Source: Leptospira sp. (lineage in GTDB: Bacteria > Spirochaetota > Leptospiria > Leptospirales > Leptospiraceae). Taken from it: a stretch of DNA of 64,000 nt. The stretch is taken from positions 52,144 through 116,143 of the forward strand of contig JAPZTS010000005.1 of assembly GCA_027533185.1 (NCBI GenBank). The letters are read 5' to 3'. Position 1 is the first letter of the stretch. Each line of letters begins with the position of its first letter. A program made the position numbers and the translations under genes. The notes beneath the pieces were generated by a model. The model was not told where the DNA came from. It did no database searches and was given only the letters and a program-made list of their open reading frames with translations. This document shows, piece by piece, positions 16,696-25,786 of this stretch.

Positions 16696-18142
16696 ATATA
16701 TCTTTTACTTCGCTGTTTTTCTCATATCAATTGTGCATTTGGAAGCTCAAACTGAAGAGCCTCCTGTGGACTCGATTTTTCAATCTGTAGTCCTCGTTCG
16801 TAATGAAGGGTTTTATTCAGAAAATAAATCTCAACCTTGGATGCGGAAAAATCTATACACTGGCTTTGGTTCGGGATTAGTCCTCCCCAACCAATTGATT
16901 TTGACGAATGCACATGTTGTTTTGGATGCAAAAAGAATTTTGGTGAGGACTCCGCAAAGCAAAAAAGAATTTATAGCGACTGTTAAGTTTATAGGTTACG
17001 ACTGTGACCTTGCTCTCCTAGAAGTCAAAGATCCAAGTTTTAGCGAAACTACAAATACATTAAGTTTTGCCGATGGTTTGCCAAATTTGGGCACTGATGT
17101 GCTTATGTTAGGTTATCCGAATGGAAATGAAAATCTTTCCGTGGAAAAAGGTTCTATATTGAGATTGGAAAAAAATCGCTATAGTTATTCGGGATTGGAT
17201 TTCAGAAATGTACTGAAAGTAAGTGCGAATATCCAACCTGGCAACTCAGGTGGTCCTGCCATTCAAGATGGAAAAGTTGTCGGTTTAGTCTTTCAGATTA
17301 GTAAAGTAGAAAAAGGAATTGCTTACCTAATTCCCAATGATATCATTCAACATTTTCTGAAAGATATAGCGGATGGAAATTATGATGGATTTCCCAATTT
17401 AGGGTTCACATTTCAAAGTGGAAGTCCTCGTAGTTTAAAACAAGCTATGAAACTGCCTTTGACTGAGACAGGCGTTTTTGTAAATCGTATCTACCCTATG
17501 TCTACTTTTTCCGAAAAACTAAAGGAAAAGGATTTTGTTACAAGTATAGATGGATTTGTGGTTTCAAACGATGGTGAGATGGTCATTGGAACAAAAAAGG
17601 AATTTATAACTGACTATATCGAGAACAAACAATTAGGTGAAGATATAGAACTCAGTTACTTTCGGGCTGGCAATAGAAATTCATTTACTGTCAAACTTCA
17701 AAAAACATACTCATTAGAATTGTATAGGGAATCTTCGGATGATTTTTTGTTGCAAGCAGGTTTTGTATTCCAACCAATTTCTCGTTCTTTTTTTGCAAAT
17801 GAAGAATCTGATTTAGATAGTTCTTTAAGATACCATTACAGTTATTTTATTCAAGACCTATTATACAAATATACAGCTAGAGATATAGTACTTAGCTTTA
17901 TATTCAATGATCCAGAAACAAGTAAATACAAAAAGTATCGATATAAAGTCGTTGAGACAATCAACGGAATCATTCCTAAAAATATGGATGATTTTAAGAA
18001 GATTTGGTCTACCGAAAAACGTGGAATGATAGTCTTAAAATTTAGAGGTATGGATCTTCCAATAGTACTGCGACAGGAATCCACTGCACAAATTAACCAA
18101 AGGGTTAAAAAAAGATATGGAGCAAATTATGCAGACCTTTAA
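16676..18142 (+). CDS. Secreted trypsin-like serine protease, HtrA/DegP-like with PDZ-like region
   Basis: A 488-aa exported protease. A signal peptide covers about 1-24. The chymotrypsin-fold catalytic triad is complete: His80 in LTNAHVV, Asp111 in YDCDLALLEV and Ser191 in QPGNSGGPA. Residues about 230-480 hold PDZ-like segments (GVFVNRIYPMSTFSEKLKEK and a second C-terminal copy). The ATG at 16676 has GGAG 4 nt upstream; an in-frame ATG at 16688 is also possible. It overlaps the genes on both sides and forms an operon with a degenerate paralogue downstream. Likely job: quality control or processing of envelope proteins. Confidence 0.9.
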   Translation: MFYIMNRYIFYFAVFLISIVHLEAQTEEPPVDSIFQSVVLVRNEGFYSENKSQPWMRKNLYTGFGSGLVLPNQLILTNAHVVLDAKRILVRTPQSKKEFIATVKFIGYDCDLALLEVKDPSFSETTNTLSFADGLPNLGTDVLMLGYPNGNENLSVEKGSILRLEKNRYSYSGLDFRNVLKVSANIQPGNSGGPAIQDGKVVGLVFQISKVEKGIAYLIPNDIIQHFLKDIADGNYDGFPNLGFTFQSGSPRSLKQAMKLPLTETGVFVNRIYPMSTFSEKLKEKDFVTSIDGFVVSNDGEMVIGTKKEFITDYIENKQLGEDIELSYFRAGNRNSFTVKLQKTYSLELYRESSDDFLLQAGFVFQPISRSFFANEESDLDSSLRYHYSYFIQDLLYKYTARDIVLSFIFNDPETSKYKKYRYKVVETINGIIPKNMDDFKKIWSTEKRGMIVLKFRGMDLPIVLRQESTAQINQRVKKRYGANYADL

Positions 18143-19487
18143 AATCTTACTTCTCATTTTTATCCTAATAACAGTTCCGATTTATTCGCATAATATAGAA
18201 AATGCGAGAATTTTAGATGTAAACTTTACTCATCAAAAACTCAGCCATCAAAATCCATGGCTTGTTGGTGAACCATTTACTAAAAAAAGTTCAGCTATTT
18301 ACTTGGGGAATGGCATTTTTTTTGCAATAACCCAAACGAAACAAAATCCTAGTTTGGCGGAGTTTGATTCTTTCGATTTTTTTGCTCCAAAGTTAAATAT
18401 CACAGCATATGATTCAGAGACAGGTTTCACTCTTATGAAAATAGGAGAGGTTCCTAAGTCTGTTCTTTCTGTATCTATCGATGAATACCAAGTGAATAAA
18501 ACTTGCCAAAAAGGGAAAACAAGATATGTTTTTCTTCCTTTTTCGAAGACACCCATTCGTGTTTTCTTACTGGATAAAAAAGAGACATTCGAACCAAAAT
18601 TTGTTTTAAAAAATAATGTACTGTGTGGGATCGAATATTCTGATTATTTAATTCCGACTGAATATATACGCTTTTTTGTTCAGTCCGGAGGGGTAGGAAT
18701 TCCCCATCCTGGAATCACTTTTGATATAATGCTCACTCCATCGGAGATGGAATACTACTCCAAAGAAAGAGAGAATACGGTGCTGGTAACAGAGTCTATA
18801 CCTGGAGTTGGACCTGCTTACAACTTATTTCCTGGTGACTTAGTTTATGAAATCAATTCCGTAAAATTGGGAAAATTAGATAGCTGGGACAAATCAGATA
18901 GAATTTATGATTTAGTCTTGAGAAATTCAAAAGATAAATTACGGAAGTTAGGTGAAAAAATAGAACTAAAATTCTATCGTAACAATAGATCAAATACTGT
19001 CAGTTATGATTTACGAAAATATACAACAGATGATTTTTTAATACCAGATGAAGCCAAATCTCGAAGACCTCTCTATTTAATCGCTGGTGGATTCTTTTTT
19101 ACAGAGTTAACGAATGCCTATCTGAAGGAGTTTGGTGAGGAATATAGGCTAAAGTCCGAAAAAAAACTTTTGTATCTAACGGAATACTACCAAAAAAAGG
19201 TTCATCCGGTTCGTGAAAAAATTGTCATTCTGAGTAGGGTATTCCCCCTAGAAGGAAACCTAGGATATCATGACTTTTCCGACATTGTTCTAGAAAAAGT
19301 AAATGGAATTCGCATAACATCACTATCCCAACTCAAAGATATGATCCAAACGGATGACAAGGGTTACTTTGCATTTGAATTCTCTGGGGGAAAAATTGCT
19401 TTTTTTTCAAGGCGAGAGATTATGGAACTCGAGCAAGAGTTACAAAATACCTACCGAATAGGGAAAACTCAAAACATTCAAGAGTAA
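18129..19487 (+). CDS. Exported HtrA-like pseudo-protease (catalytic triad lost)
   Basis: A 452-aa exported protein (signal peptide about 1-20 from the chosen ATG, which has GGAG 6 nt upstream). It follows the preceding protease in layout: YLGNGIFFAI matches the region of the catalytic His, AYDSETGFTLMKI matches YDCDLALLEV but lacks the Asp, and the region before LIPTEYI matches GLVF...YLIPNDII but has no GNSGG. PDZ-like segments follow (VTESIPGVGPAYNLFPGDLV). It therefore looks like a duplicated protease that kept binding and lost catalysis, perhaps as a regulatory or adaptor subunit. The alignment was made by eye. Confidence 0.75.
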   Translation: MQTFKILLLIFILITVPIYSHNIENARILDVNFTHQKLSHQNPWLVGEPFTKKSSAIYLGNGIFFAITQTKQNPSLAEFDSFDFFAPKLNITAYDSETGFTLMKIGEVPKSVLSVSIDEYQVNKTCQKGKTRYVFLPFSKTPIRVFLLDKKETFEPKFVLKNNVLCGIEYSDYLIPTEYIRFFVQSGGVGIPHPGITFDIMLTPSEMEYYSKERENTVLVTESIPGVGPAYNLFPGDLVYEINSVKLGKLDSWDKSDRIYDLVLRNSKDKLRKLGEKIELKFYRNNRSNTVSYDLRKYTTDDFLIPDEAKSRRPLYLIAGGFFFTELTNAYLKEFGEEYRLKSEKKLLYLTEYYQKKVHPVREKIVILSRVFPLEGNLGYHDFSDIVLEKVNGIRITSLSQLKDMIQTDDKGYFAFEFSGGKIAFFSRREIMELEQELQNTYRIGKTQNIQE

Positions 19488-19553
19488 ATTTTTGAATTGT
19501 AATTGTAATCCTGGCTTTTATATTCAAAATCCATTTGCATGGATGGACTTTGC

Positions 19554-20459
19554 ATGAAGATACTGTTTGTCGATGACGAAGAAACGATCCGTGATCTTTT
19601 TTTCGAATATTTTAAAGATGAATTTCAAGTGACGATGGCCTCAGATGGTTTAGAGGCTTTTGAGTTAGCTTCCAAGTCTCAATTCGACCTCATCATTTCA
19701 GACATCAGTTTACCAAAATTGAATGGCATTCAGTTCATTCAAAAGATTCGAGCCTTGGGGAACCGAACTCCTTTTTTGATTATCACTGGGGATAGCGATA
19801 TACAATTAGCTATCGATATCTTTCGGATGGGTGCAGTGGATCTTTTTTTGAAGCCATTTAAGATGGTTGCCCTCCGCTCTAGGATAAAAAAATTTGAAAC
19901 AGCTGACATAGATATAGTTTCCCTTTATTCCACTGGTGAAGTTTCCAATTTTAACGGTGAGTACAAGTTTTCCATCAAACCTCAAATTAAAAAAATAAAT
20001 TCTTATGTAGGGATGATTACTCAGCATATTGCAAATTCACCAATCAGTGAGAATGAGGATTTGATCCCGATTAAAATTGTTTTGTATGAACTTTTGGCAA
20101 ATGCCATTGAACATGGCGTGGCTGGGATGTCTTATAGTCAAAAACAGAAGTGTTTGGAGTCAAATATCGATTATCTCAAGTTAGTTGACGAACATTGTAA
20201 GACAGCGAATCGTTTTGTTCATGTCACCTTACATTTAGATGATTTTGGAATTACAATTATTATTTCTGATGATGGCAATGGTTTTTCATTGCAGGATGTA
20301 CCCAATCCCATTGAAAATCCTGCTGCAAATCTCGTTAGCGGACGTGGAATCTTTTTAGCAAAGATGAATATTGAATCAATTGTCTATAATGAAAAAGGGA
20401 ACGAAGTTCGACTATTCAAACCTTGGACTATTAAATCTGCCAAACTGAATCAAAATTGA
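19554..20459 (+). CDS. Response regulator with C-terminal RsbW-like HATPase domain
   Basis: A 301-aa cytoplasmic protein. Residues about 1-118 are a receiver (LFVDDEE, phospho-Asp in LIISDISLPKLNG, conserved Lys in LKPFK). Residues about 165-300 are a HATPase_c domain of the anti-sigma/serine kinase type: N-box LYELLANAIEHG, then SDDGNGF and SGRGIFLAK. No HisKA helix is present, so it should phosphorylate Ser/Thr on a partner (anti-sigma-antagonist style) or sequester one. An ATG at 19539 is possible, but the chosen one starts exactly at the conserved receiver strand. Its partner is not in the window. The 3' end overlaps the convergent barrel gene by 10 bp. Confidence 0.88.
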   Translation: MKILFVDDEETIRDLFFEYFKDEFQVTMASDGLEAFELASKSQFDLIISDISLPKLNGIQFIQKIRALGNRTPFLIITGDSDIQLAIDIFRMGAVDLFLKPFKMVALRSRIKKFETADIDIVSLYSTGEVSNFNGEYKFSIKPQIKKINSYVGMITQHIANSPISENEDLIPIKIVLYELLANAIEHGVAGMSYSQKQKCLESNIDYLKLVDEHCKTANRFVHVTLHLDDFGITIIISDDGNGFSLQDVPNPIENPAANLVSGRGIFLAKMNIESIVYNEKGNEVRLFKPWTIKSAKLNQN

Positions 20460-21904
20460 ATTGCAGAAGATAGATAGATCCGAACATATTCTTTAACTGG
20501 AATTTTTTCCGAGAATGGTTCAATTAGGAGTGTTCTTGAAGTCATCGGATTAACTTGTGCATAGGCAATTGAGAATTGAAAGAAAGAGTTCTGACTCTCA
20601 AATGGTGTGATGTGAGCTTTTGCGATCACTTCTGTTCCTTTTCCTAAATTAGAATCAGATCGATTTACAAAAAGATCTGTTCGAAGTTTCGAGTTCCATC
20701 TCTTTCCTATTTGCATTCCAAAAATTTGGATTCCTTTGTTTTCAAAATTCGGATCTTTATTGATTTTTGTATCGTTAAAAATCGGCTCTGAATCAGAGAT
20801 CGTCTGGTATAGTAAAAATGAAGAATATCCGCCTAATACCCGGGGCTCTGCACCCGATCCCGCAAAACCGTTGCTATTAAAATCTGATCGATTCCTTTGA
20901 TCTTTTTTTGTGTACAAACCAGCAAGACTTAAAAACAAGTCCGATTCTTCCCGGTGTAGCGCCCCATAAGCCAGTATAGAATTAGTTACAAATTTTGTTT
21001 CCGAAAAAGGTGTAAAAGAATTCTTACGTTCACCTAACGCATTTATGAAACTAAGATCAAAGAAATAGAAATCATTCAATCTTTTACTACGAAAATCAAA
21101 ACCCGAATACATAAATTCTCCAAAATTTCTTTGGGGCAAGAATGGATTTTGATTTGGGTTGAATACTGGTTCTTTATATCTGTAAAAGAAAATTCTCCAT
21201 TCTTCCCAAAAAAATAGATCATTCGATTTTAGGCTAGTGCCCGCAATATTTCTGGTCTTTTGTCGAAATGCGCGTTCATCCAAGTTTTCTTCTTCATTTT
21301 TGAATACCAATCCAATTAGATTCCATTCCCATCTATTTTGACTTGTAATCTGTATTTGTCCAAAATTTGACATTCCTACGAATAGGAATCCGAATCGATC
21401 CAATCGATTGTATGCCCTTCCTGCATCTATTTTAAGTTTGGTGGTATTAATGTTCTGAGTCCAATACAGAAAGGCTTCACTATCGCCTATTTTTTGTATT
21501 TCACGATTTGTAATTCTTTCTTCTGTATAGATTGCTCTTGGGGATATGAGAAACCCGAAATTAAAATTTGATTGGGTATTTTGGATCCTCGTTGGAGCCA
21601 CGATTTGGTTTTTTGAGAGGTATCGATTCGCCCTTTCAGAGTCTTCTCCTCCTTTTTGAGAGCGAAAACTCGGAGACAGAAAGAGCTGGGTATCAACATT
21701 CCAGCCTTCTGCTTCTATAGACTTTGGTTTGGACTTGGATACAGCTCCATAGTTTTGGTGCGACTTCGCATCGTCGAAAACAAAGTCTGAATACGATTCT
21801 GCCGCGAGTGGGTTAAAAAAAGAGAGAACTGAAACAACAATCACCCCGATACTTAAAAAGATGAAGAAACTTCTTTTGAAATATCGATATGGGTTCCTTC
21901 TCAT
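20450..21904 (-). CDS. Predicted outer-membrane beta-barrel protein
   Basis: A 484-aa protein with a signal peptide (about 1-38, ending PLAAES). The mature part has many alternating polar/aromatic stretches, short charged loops, and a terminal Phe, as in porin or alginate-export-type barrels. No named family is confirmed. The frame stays open to 22087, but the start at 21904 is chosen because a good ribosome site (AGAGG, 5 nt away) and the signal peptide follow there. Its first 44 bp overlap head-to-head with the divergent gene at 21861. Confidence 0.72.
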   Translation of the reverse strand: MRRNPYRYFKRSFFIFLSIGVIVVSVLSFFNPLAAESYSDFVFDDAKSHQNYGAVSKSKPKSIEAEGWNVDTQLFLSPSFRSQKGGEDSERANRYLSKNQIVAPTRIQNTQSNFNFGFLISPRAIYTEERITNREIQKIGDSEAFLYWTQNINTTKLKIDAGRAYNRLDRFGFLFVGMSNFGQIQITSQNRWEWNLIGLVFKNEEENLDERAFRQKTRNIAGTSLKSNDLFFWEEWRIFFYRYKEPVFNPNQNPFLPQRNFGEFMYSGFDFRSKRLNDFYFFDLSFINALGERKNSFTPFSETKFVTNSILAYGALHREESDLFLSLAGLYTKKDQRNRSDFNSNGFAGSGAEPRVLGGYSSFLLYQTISDSEPIFNDTKINKDPNFENKGIQIFGMQIGKRWNSKLRTDLFVNRSDSNLGKGTEVIAKAHITPFESQNSFFQFSIAYAQVNPMTSRTLLIEPFSEKIPVKEYVRIYLSSAIQF

Positions 21905-22487
21905 TTTTCCTCTTTTACTTGTTATCTTTTCGCTGGGAGAAGCTGACACTCGTTTTTCATATGATGTTGATCGCTTTTTTTCTAAATCGGATCTGAGTAA
22001 AGAGGAGAGTATGATCATATCTCTTCTTTCCGAAGACCAAAGTTTTGGAATCTCTGCTCGGGAAAAAAAAGAACTCGCAAGGGCCATCGTACGCTACTCA
22101 GTTAGGATCCAAATCCCAGATGGTGTGTTATTAAGTGGATACAAACCTTTGCCATCTCTATTCTTGTTATCATGGGCAAAAACAAGAACTGGAATGAAAA
22201 CCTCTGCAAAAAAAGGGTTTGGAATACTTAACCTGCCGGAGTCGTTTGTCCAAGAGATGGAAGCGATGGCTGGCGCAAAGATAGATCGTAAAATTGATAT
22301 CTATAGTTATTCCATTCAGTATAAATTGGCGTTATTAAAATATAAGGAATACCTCTCTGAAGGAAACTCTGTAGAATCTGCATACTCAAAGTTATATGGA
22401 ACATCTTATTCCGATGCCGAATGGGATTTATTTGAAAAAAACTATAAAACTTATGCGGAAAAAATTACTTACGAAAATAAGCCATAA
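21861..22487 (+). CDS. Hypothetical exported protein
   Basis: A 208-aa protein with an N-terminal signal-like hydrophobic segment (about 9-27). Residues about 70-125 (LARAIVRYSVRIQIPDGVLL followed by an FGILNLP segment) faintly recall the helical core of lytic transglycosylases, but the catalytic Glu-Ser pattern is not convincing. Function is not assigned. The start overlaps the divergent barrel gene and the 3' end overlaps the flippase gene by 23 bp. Only a weak ribosome site (AAAAAG) precedes the ATG. Confidence 0.68.
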   Translation: MKKLLLKYRYGFLLIFPLLLVIFSLGEADTRFSYDVDRFFSKSDLSKEESMIISLLSEDQSFGISAREKKELARAIVRYSVRIQIPDGVLLSGYKPLPSLFLLSWAKTRTGMKTSAKKGFGILNLPESFVQEMEAMAGAKIDRKIDIYSYSIQYKLALLKYKEYLSEGNSVESAYSKLYGTSYSDAEWDLFEKNYKTYAEKITYENKP

Positions 22488-23742
22488 AATAACCGGTTAA
22501 TAACAACCAGGATACAATTTGTCCCAGAAATAATGAAACAGCGGCTCCGTTAGCACCCCAATCAGGTATTATCCAATAATCGAATATCGCTCCAAATACT
22601 AATCTTAGAAAGGCAAGACCTGCCAAAAGACGGGGGAGGCCTAAAGCGAATAGGGCTGTCCCAAATGGGGCAAATACCAGCTGCAGTAAAAAATTGGGAT
22701 ATAATATTTTAAAAACGGAGATAGAGTTCATATACTTGGAACCAAAGAGTAAGGTTAAAATGGGTTCTGCAAGAAAGATACCAGGGAACAAAATCAATGC
22801 GATCATACCTCCCAAAAGAACTGATTTTTTTAAAACTTGAGGAAACTCATCAGTTTCCACCATCCTTGCCATCTTTGGAAAAATAATTGAATTGAAGGTA
22901 GCTAAAATTATCACAAAACCGCTAAACAATTGCAATGCGGTTCCATAATCTGCAACAATTTCAGGAGGATGAAATTGATTTAGAAAAAAGATTTCTAGTC
23001 TATCAGACAAAATCGCAAATATAGAAGCTACAAAGGCCCAGAGATTGAAAAGTAAAAGTTTTTTTTCATTTTCCCTGATTTCAGATGGATTTGCAGTAAA
23101 GGAAATTTCTTCCGAGTTAAAAAAGAAAAAGAATAGAAAGAGAACAAAAATCGGAGAGATACAAAATATGGACAAAATGTCCATATAGGTCATAGGATGA
23201 GGGGTCGTTTCGGAAATAAAAAATAGAATACCAAGTCGCACTATATTGGGTAAGGGGTTCCAAAGAGAAAGAGATTTGTATTTACGATAGGAAACAAATA
23301 AGCTTTCAAAATAAGAGATGAATGATATAATTATCCCACCGAATAAAAGTAAGAGTAAAACGAAGAAATTTTTATCACTTACAAAATAAGTAATAAAACA
23401 AATGAAACTCAAAAACAAAAATGAATAGAATTTGATTCGAAGAGAGGCGTTTAAAATTGCCGCAGGTGAACTTTTTTTTTCTGCAAGGGGCGATATGTAC
23501 TTAATCAAAGCATTTGGAAGTCCAAATTCTGCGATTGCCAAAACAACAGGCACGAATCCAAGGAAGTATTGAAACTTTCCATTTTCTGCCTTACTCAAAA
23601 GATTTACGGAATAGATCATAAAAACTAAATTTGTGATCGCACTTATAGCTTTTGAGGAACTTACAAAGAGAGAGTTCTTTAATACTCCCTCTCTCGAGAC
23701 TTCTGTCTTTAAAATATGAATAATTTTTTTGATTTTTTGCAT
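22465..23742 (-). CDS. Polysaccharide flippase (Wzx/MATE-like), oligosaccharide export membrane protein
   Basis: A 425-aa integral membrane protein with about twelve hydrophobic helices, typical of the MOP superfamily of lipid-linked sugar flippases. The N-terminal part (SSSKAISAITNLVFMIYSVN) and AEFGLPNALIKYISPL resemble RfbX/Wzx proteins. It would move undecaprenyl-linked O-antigen or similar units across the inner membrane. It lies 4 bp downstream of a PAP2-phosphatase gene, which could recycle the polyprenyl carrier. The substrate is unknown. Confidence 0.85.
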   Translation of the reverse strand: MQKIKKIIHILKTEVSREGVLKNSLFVSSSKAISAITNLVFMIYSVNLLSKAENGKFQYFLGFVPVVLAIAEFGLPNALIKYISPLAEKKSSPAAILNASLRIKFYSFLFLSFICFITYFVSDKNFFVLLLLLFGGIIISFISYFESLFVSYRKYKSLSLWNPLPNIVRLGILFFISETTPHPMTYMDILSIFCISPIFVLFLFFFFFNSEEISFTANPSEIRENEKKLLLFNLWAFVASIFAILSDRLEIFFLNQFHPPEIVADYGTALQLFSGFVIILATFNSIIFPKMARMVETDEFPQVLKKSVLLGGMIALILFPGIFLAEPILTLLFGSKYMNSISVFKILYPNFLLQLVFAPFGTALFALGLPRLLAGLAFLRLVFGAIFDYWIIPDWGANGAAVSLFLGQIVSWLLLTGYFMAYFRK

Positions 23743-23746
23743 TGGT

Positions 23747-24736
23747 TCAATCTAGGAGATATCTACCATTCGCAATTTTTTGAATTAAGATAGGAAAGAT
23801 GAGTACCAATGCAAAGCTTACTAACATATAGCGAAAGTATCGAATCAAAAGATCATCCTTCCAAATTGAACCTTTAACTATCATTCCTGGAATCGCATAA
23901 AAAAGAATCATAATAATAGCCAAAACGATCGTTCGCATAGCAAAAGTTTTCCAAAAATCGGAATGATTTTCAAATTTCAGAGACCATGAGAGAAACTTCG
24001 GTTTCGAAAATCTTGGATAAAACAGAATTCCAATCCAAAAACCAGCCAAACTTCCTGAAGACATCAAAGCTATCGAGAGGCTATGGAAATGTTCCACAGA
24101 TAAAAAAGGCGAATCAAGGGCGATGGGAGATAGAGTGATAACTATCCCCAACAAAGTTAAAGTTCTATATTTTTCCGACTGAATGAAGTAATGCGAAAGA
24201 TTGATTTTATCAATTCGTTTCAGTAAGATAATGATAATCGTTAAGTGAATCGCTCCCAATAAAAATCCCAACGTAACGTCTCCAAGGTAGTGGAGTCTTA
24301 GATACATTCGGGAAAATGGCATAATTAAAATGATACTGATGGAAAGAATTCGTAGCCAAAGTTTTGGGATTCTATAGGCTAACAAACCCCATACGACAAA
24401 TGAAGAATAAACATGCCCAGAGGGAAGTCCAAATGCTTTTTCGTCATAAGCTTCTGGATAGGGGAAGGGACGCGGACTTTCTAAATAGAATTTTGCGATG
24501 GAACCTAGGAATCCAGATGTAAGAAGAGCTAGAGCCAATTCGAAAGCTAGTTTTGGTCGGATATATACATAAAAAAAGGAAATCAGACCAAGGAAAAAGA
24601 CCGAACCGCCCAGATTCTGGCAGAGAACAGAAAGGGGTTGCAGTAAGGGACCGAGGATGGGATCCCAATTGTGAAGAAGGTCCAAAATGGAACTCGAAAA
24701 CCAGATCGAAGTTTGGCCAAGAAAGAGTTGGTTCAT
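23747..24736 (-). CDS. PAP2-family membrane phosphatase
   Basis: A 329-aa membrane protein with the three phosphatidic-acid-phosphatase motifs: KFYLESPRP, LPSGH and SRMYLRLHYLGD. Several membrane helices surround them and more follow. Such enzymes remove phosphate from lipid phosphates such as undecaprenyl pyrophosphate or phosphatidate. The frame extends to a TTG at 24820, but the ATG at 24736 begins a typical N-terminus and leaves a 69-bp divergent promoter gap to the acyltransferase. It forms a pair with the flippase gene. Confidence 0.85.
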   Translation of the reverse strand: MNQLFLGQTSIWFSSSILDLLHNWDPILGPLLQPLSVLCQNLGGSVFFLGLISFFYVYIRPKLAFELALALLTSGFLGSIAKFYLESPRPFPYPEAYDEKAFGLPSGHVYSSFVVWGLLAYRIPKLWLRILSISIILIMPFSRMYLRLHYLGDVTLGFLLGAIHLTIIIILLKRIDKINLSHYFIQSEKYRTLTLLGIVITLSPIALDSPFLSVEHFHSLSIALMSSGSLAGFWIGILFYPRFSKPKFLSWSLKFENHSDFWKTFAMRTIVLAIIMILFYAIPGMIVKGSIWKDDLLIRYFRYMLVSFALVLIFPILIQKIANGRYLLD

Positions 24737-24805
24737 GATTTTCCATCTAGAATGAAAATCCAACTTGATTTCATAAAGTTTTATTTTCAAATTAGTGATG
24801 TTTCT

Positions 24806-25624
24806 ATGGAATCCAAACAAAACCCAATCGAAATTCTAGAAAGTCTATTCATCATTCCGAGGGAAGTTCCCAAAACCCTCCTAAAAAACCTCTTGGAAAT
24901 GATTTATGATATCCAAGTAACAGGGCAAGAGTTCATTCCTGAGTCGGGCGGGGCTCTCATCGTGTCCAACCATACGGATTATCTGGACATACCGGTTCAG
25001 GGTGCTTTTGCCGAAAGAAAGATTGTTTATTTAGGAAAGTACGAATTGTTCCACCCGCAAGAAGAGATTTTAGCATATATCAATGGACCTAATTCCCCCT
25101 TTCGGCTTCCCCCTCTCAGTCTCACAAAACCATTCATTGAAATTCTCTTAAACTCCCTAGGTGGTGTTCTCAAGAAGAATTTGCTGAATTGGGGAAGTAT
25201 GCCGATCATCCGAAATGCAGCCAATGATTCTGAAATGGACAAGCGGGCTGCTATGGAATATTACGAAAAACTAGAAACCTATATGGTGGATTTGATGAAA
25301 TCAGGCGAACTTCTTTCGATCTATCCCGAAGGAACTCGATCAGAGACGGGAGAGCTTACTCCTTTCAAAGCCATGGCAGCAAAACTTGCGATTCGTGCTG
25401 GAGTTCCCATCATTCCGTCTGGGATAACGGGAGCGACCAATATGTCCAAACCAATGGCCTTTTTGTCTGGAGAGGCCTTTCGAACCAAAATTCGCTACAA
25501 TATAGGCAAACCCATACTTCCGTCGGAGTTTCCAACTGGCCCCGAAAAAAAAGCTGCGAAAGAACTTACAGAAATCTTAGAAAACCGAGTCAAGGCATTG
25601 ATGCTCGCCCCTGAAGGAAACTGA
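24806..25624 (+). CDS. 1-acyl-sn-glycerol-3-phosphate acyltransferase-like (PlsC family)
   Basis: A 272-aa membrane-associated acyltransferase. The catalytic HX4D motif is in VSNHTDYLDIP, and the phosphate-binding region is YPEGTRSETGE followed by GVPIIPSGITG. It should transfer an acyl group to lysophosphatidate or a related lipid. The frame extends upstream, but the ATG at 24806 is favoured because it leaves room for a promoter against the divergent PAP2 gene; the ATG at 24752 cannot be excluded. It is transcribed alone, followed by about 160 bp without a gene before icmF. Confidence 0.88.
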   Translation: MESKQNPIEILESLFIIPREVPKTLLKNLLEMIYDIQVTGQEFIPESGGALIVSNHTDYLDIPVQGAFAERKIVYLGKYELFHPQEEILAYINGPNSPFRLPPLSLTKPFIEILLNSLGGVLKKNLLNWGSMPIIRNAANDSEMDKRAAMEYYEKLETYMVDLMKSGELLSIYPEGTRSETGELTPFKAMAAKLAIRAGVPIIPSGITGATNMSKPMAFLSGEAFRTKIRYNIGKPILPSEFPTGPEKKAAKELTEILENRVKALMLAPEGN

Positions 25625-25786
25625 AGTTCTAAAGAGCAATGCTTTTGAGTCTCCAGCAATAAACCAAGCGACCAGAAAACGGGTCGTATGGTCTCTCAAA
25701 AATTTAGGCAAATCCTGACCATCTGTGTCATTTGTTTTTCAAATTGCTATTGAAACTGTTGATTTCGTTTGAGAACATTGTTCTGT

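Noticed and set aside
25625..25786. Cobalamin riboswitch before icmF
   Set aside because: No B12-box or matching stem structure was recognised in the 160-bp leader.
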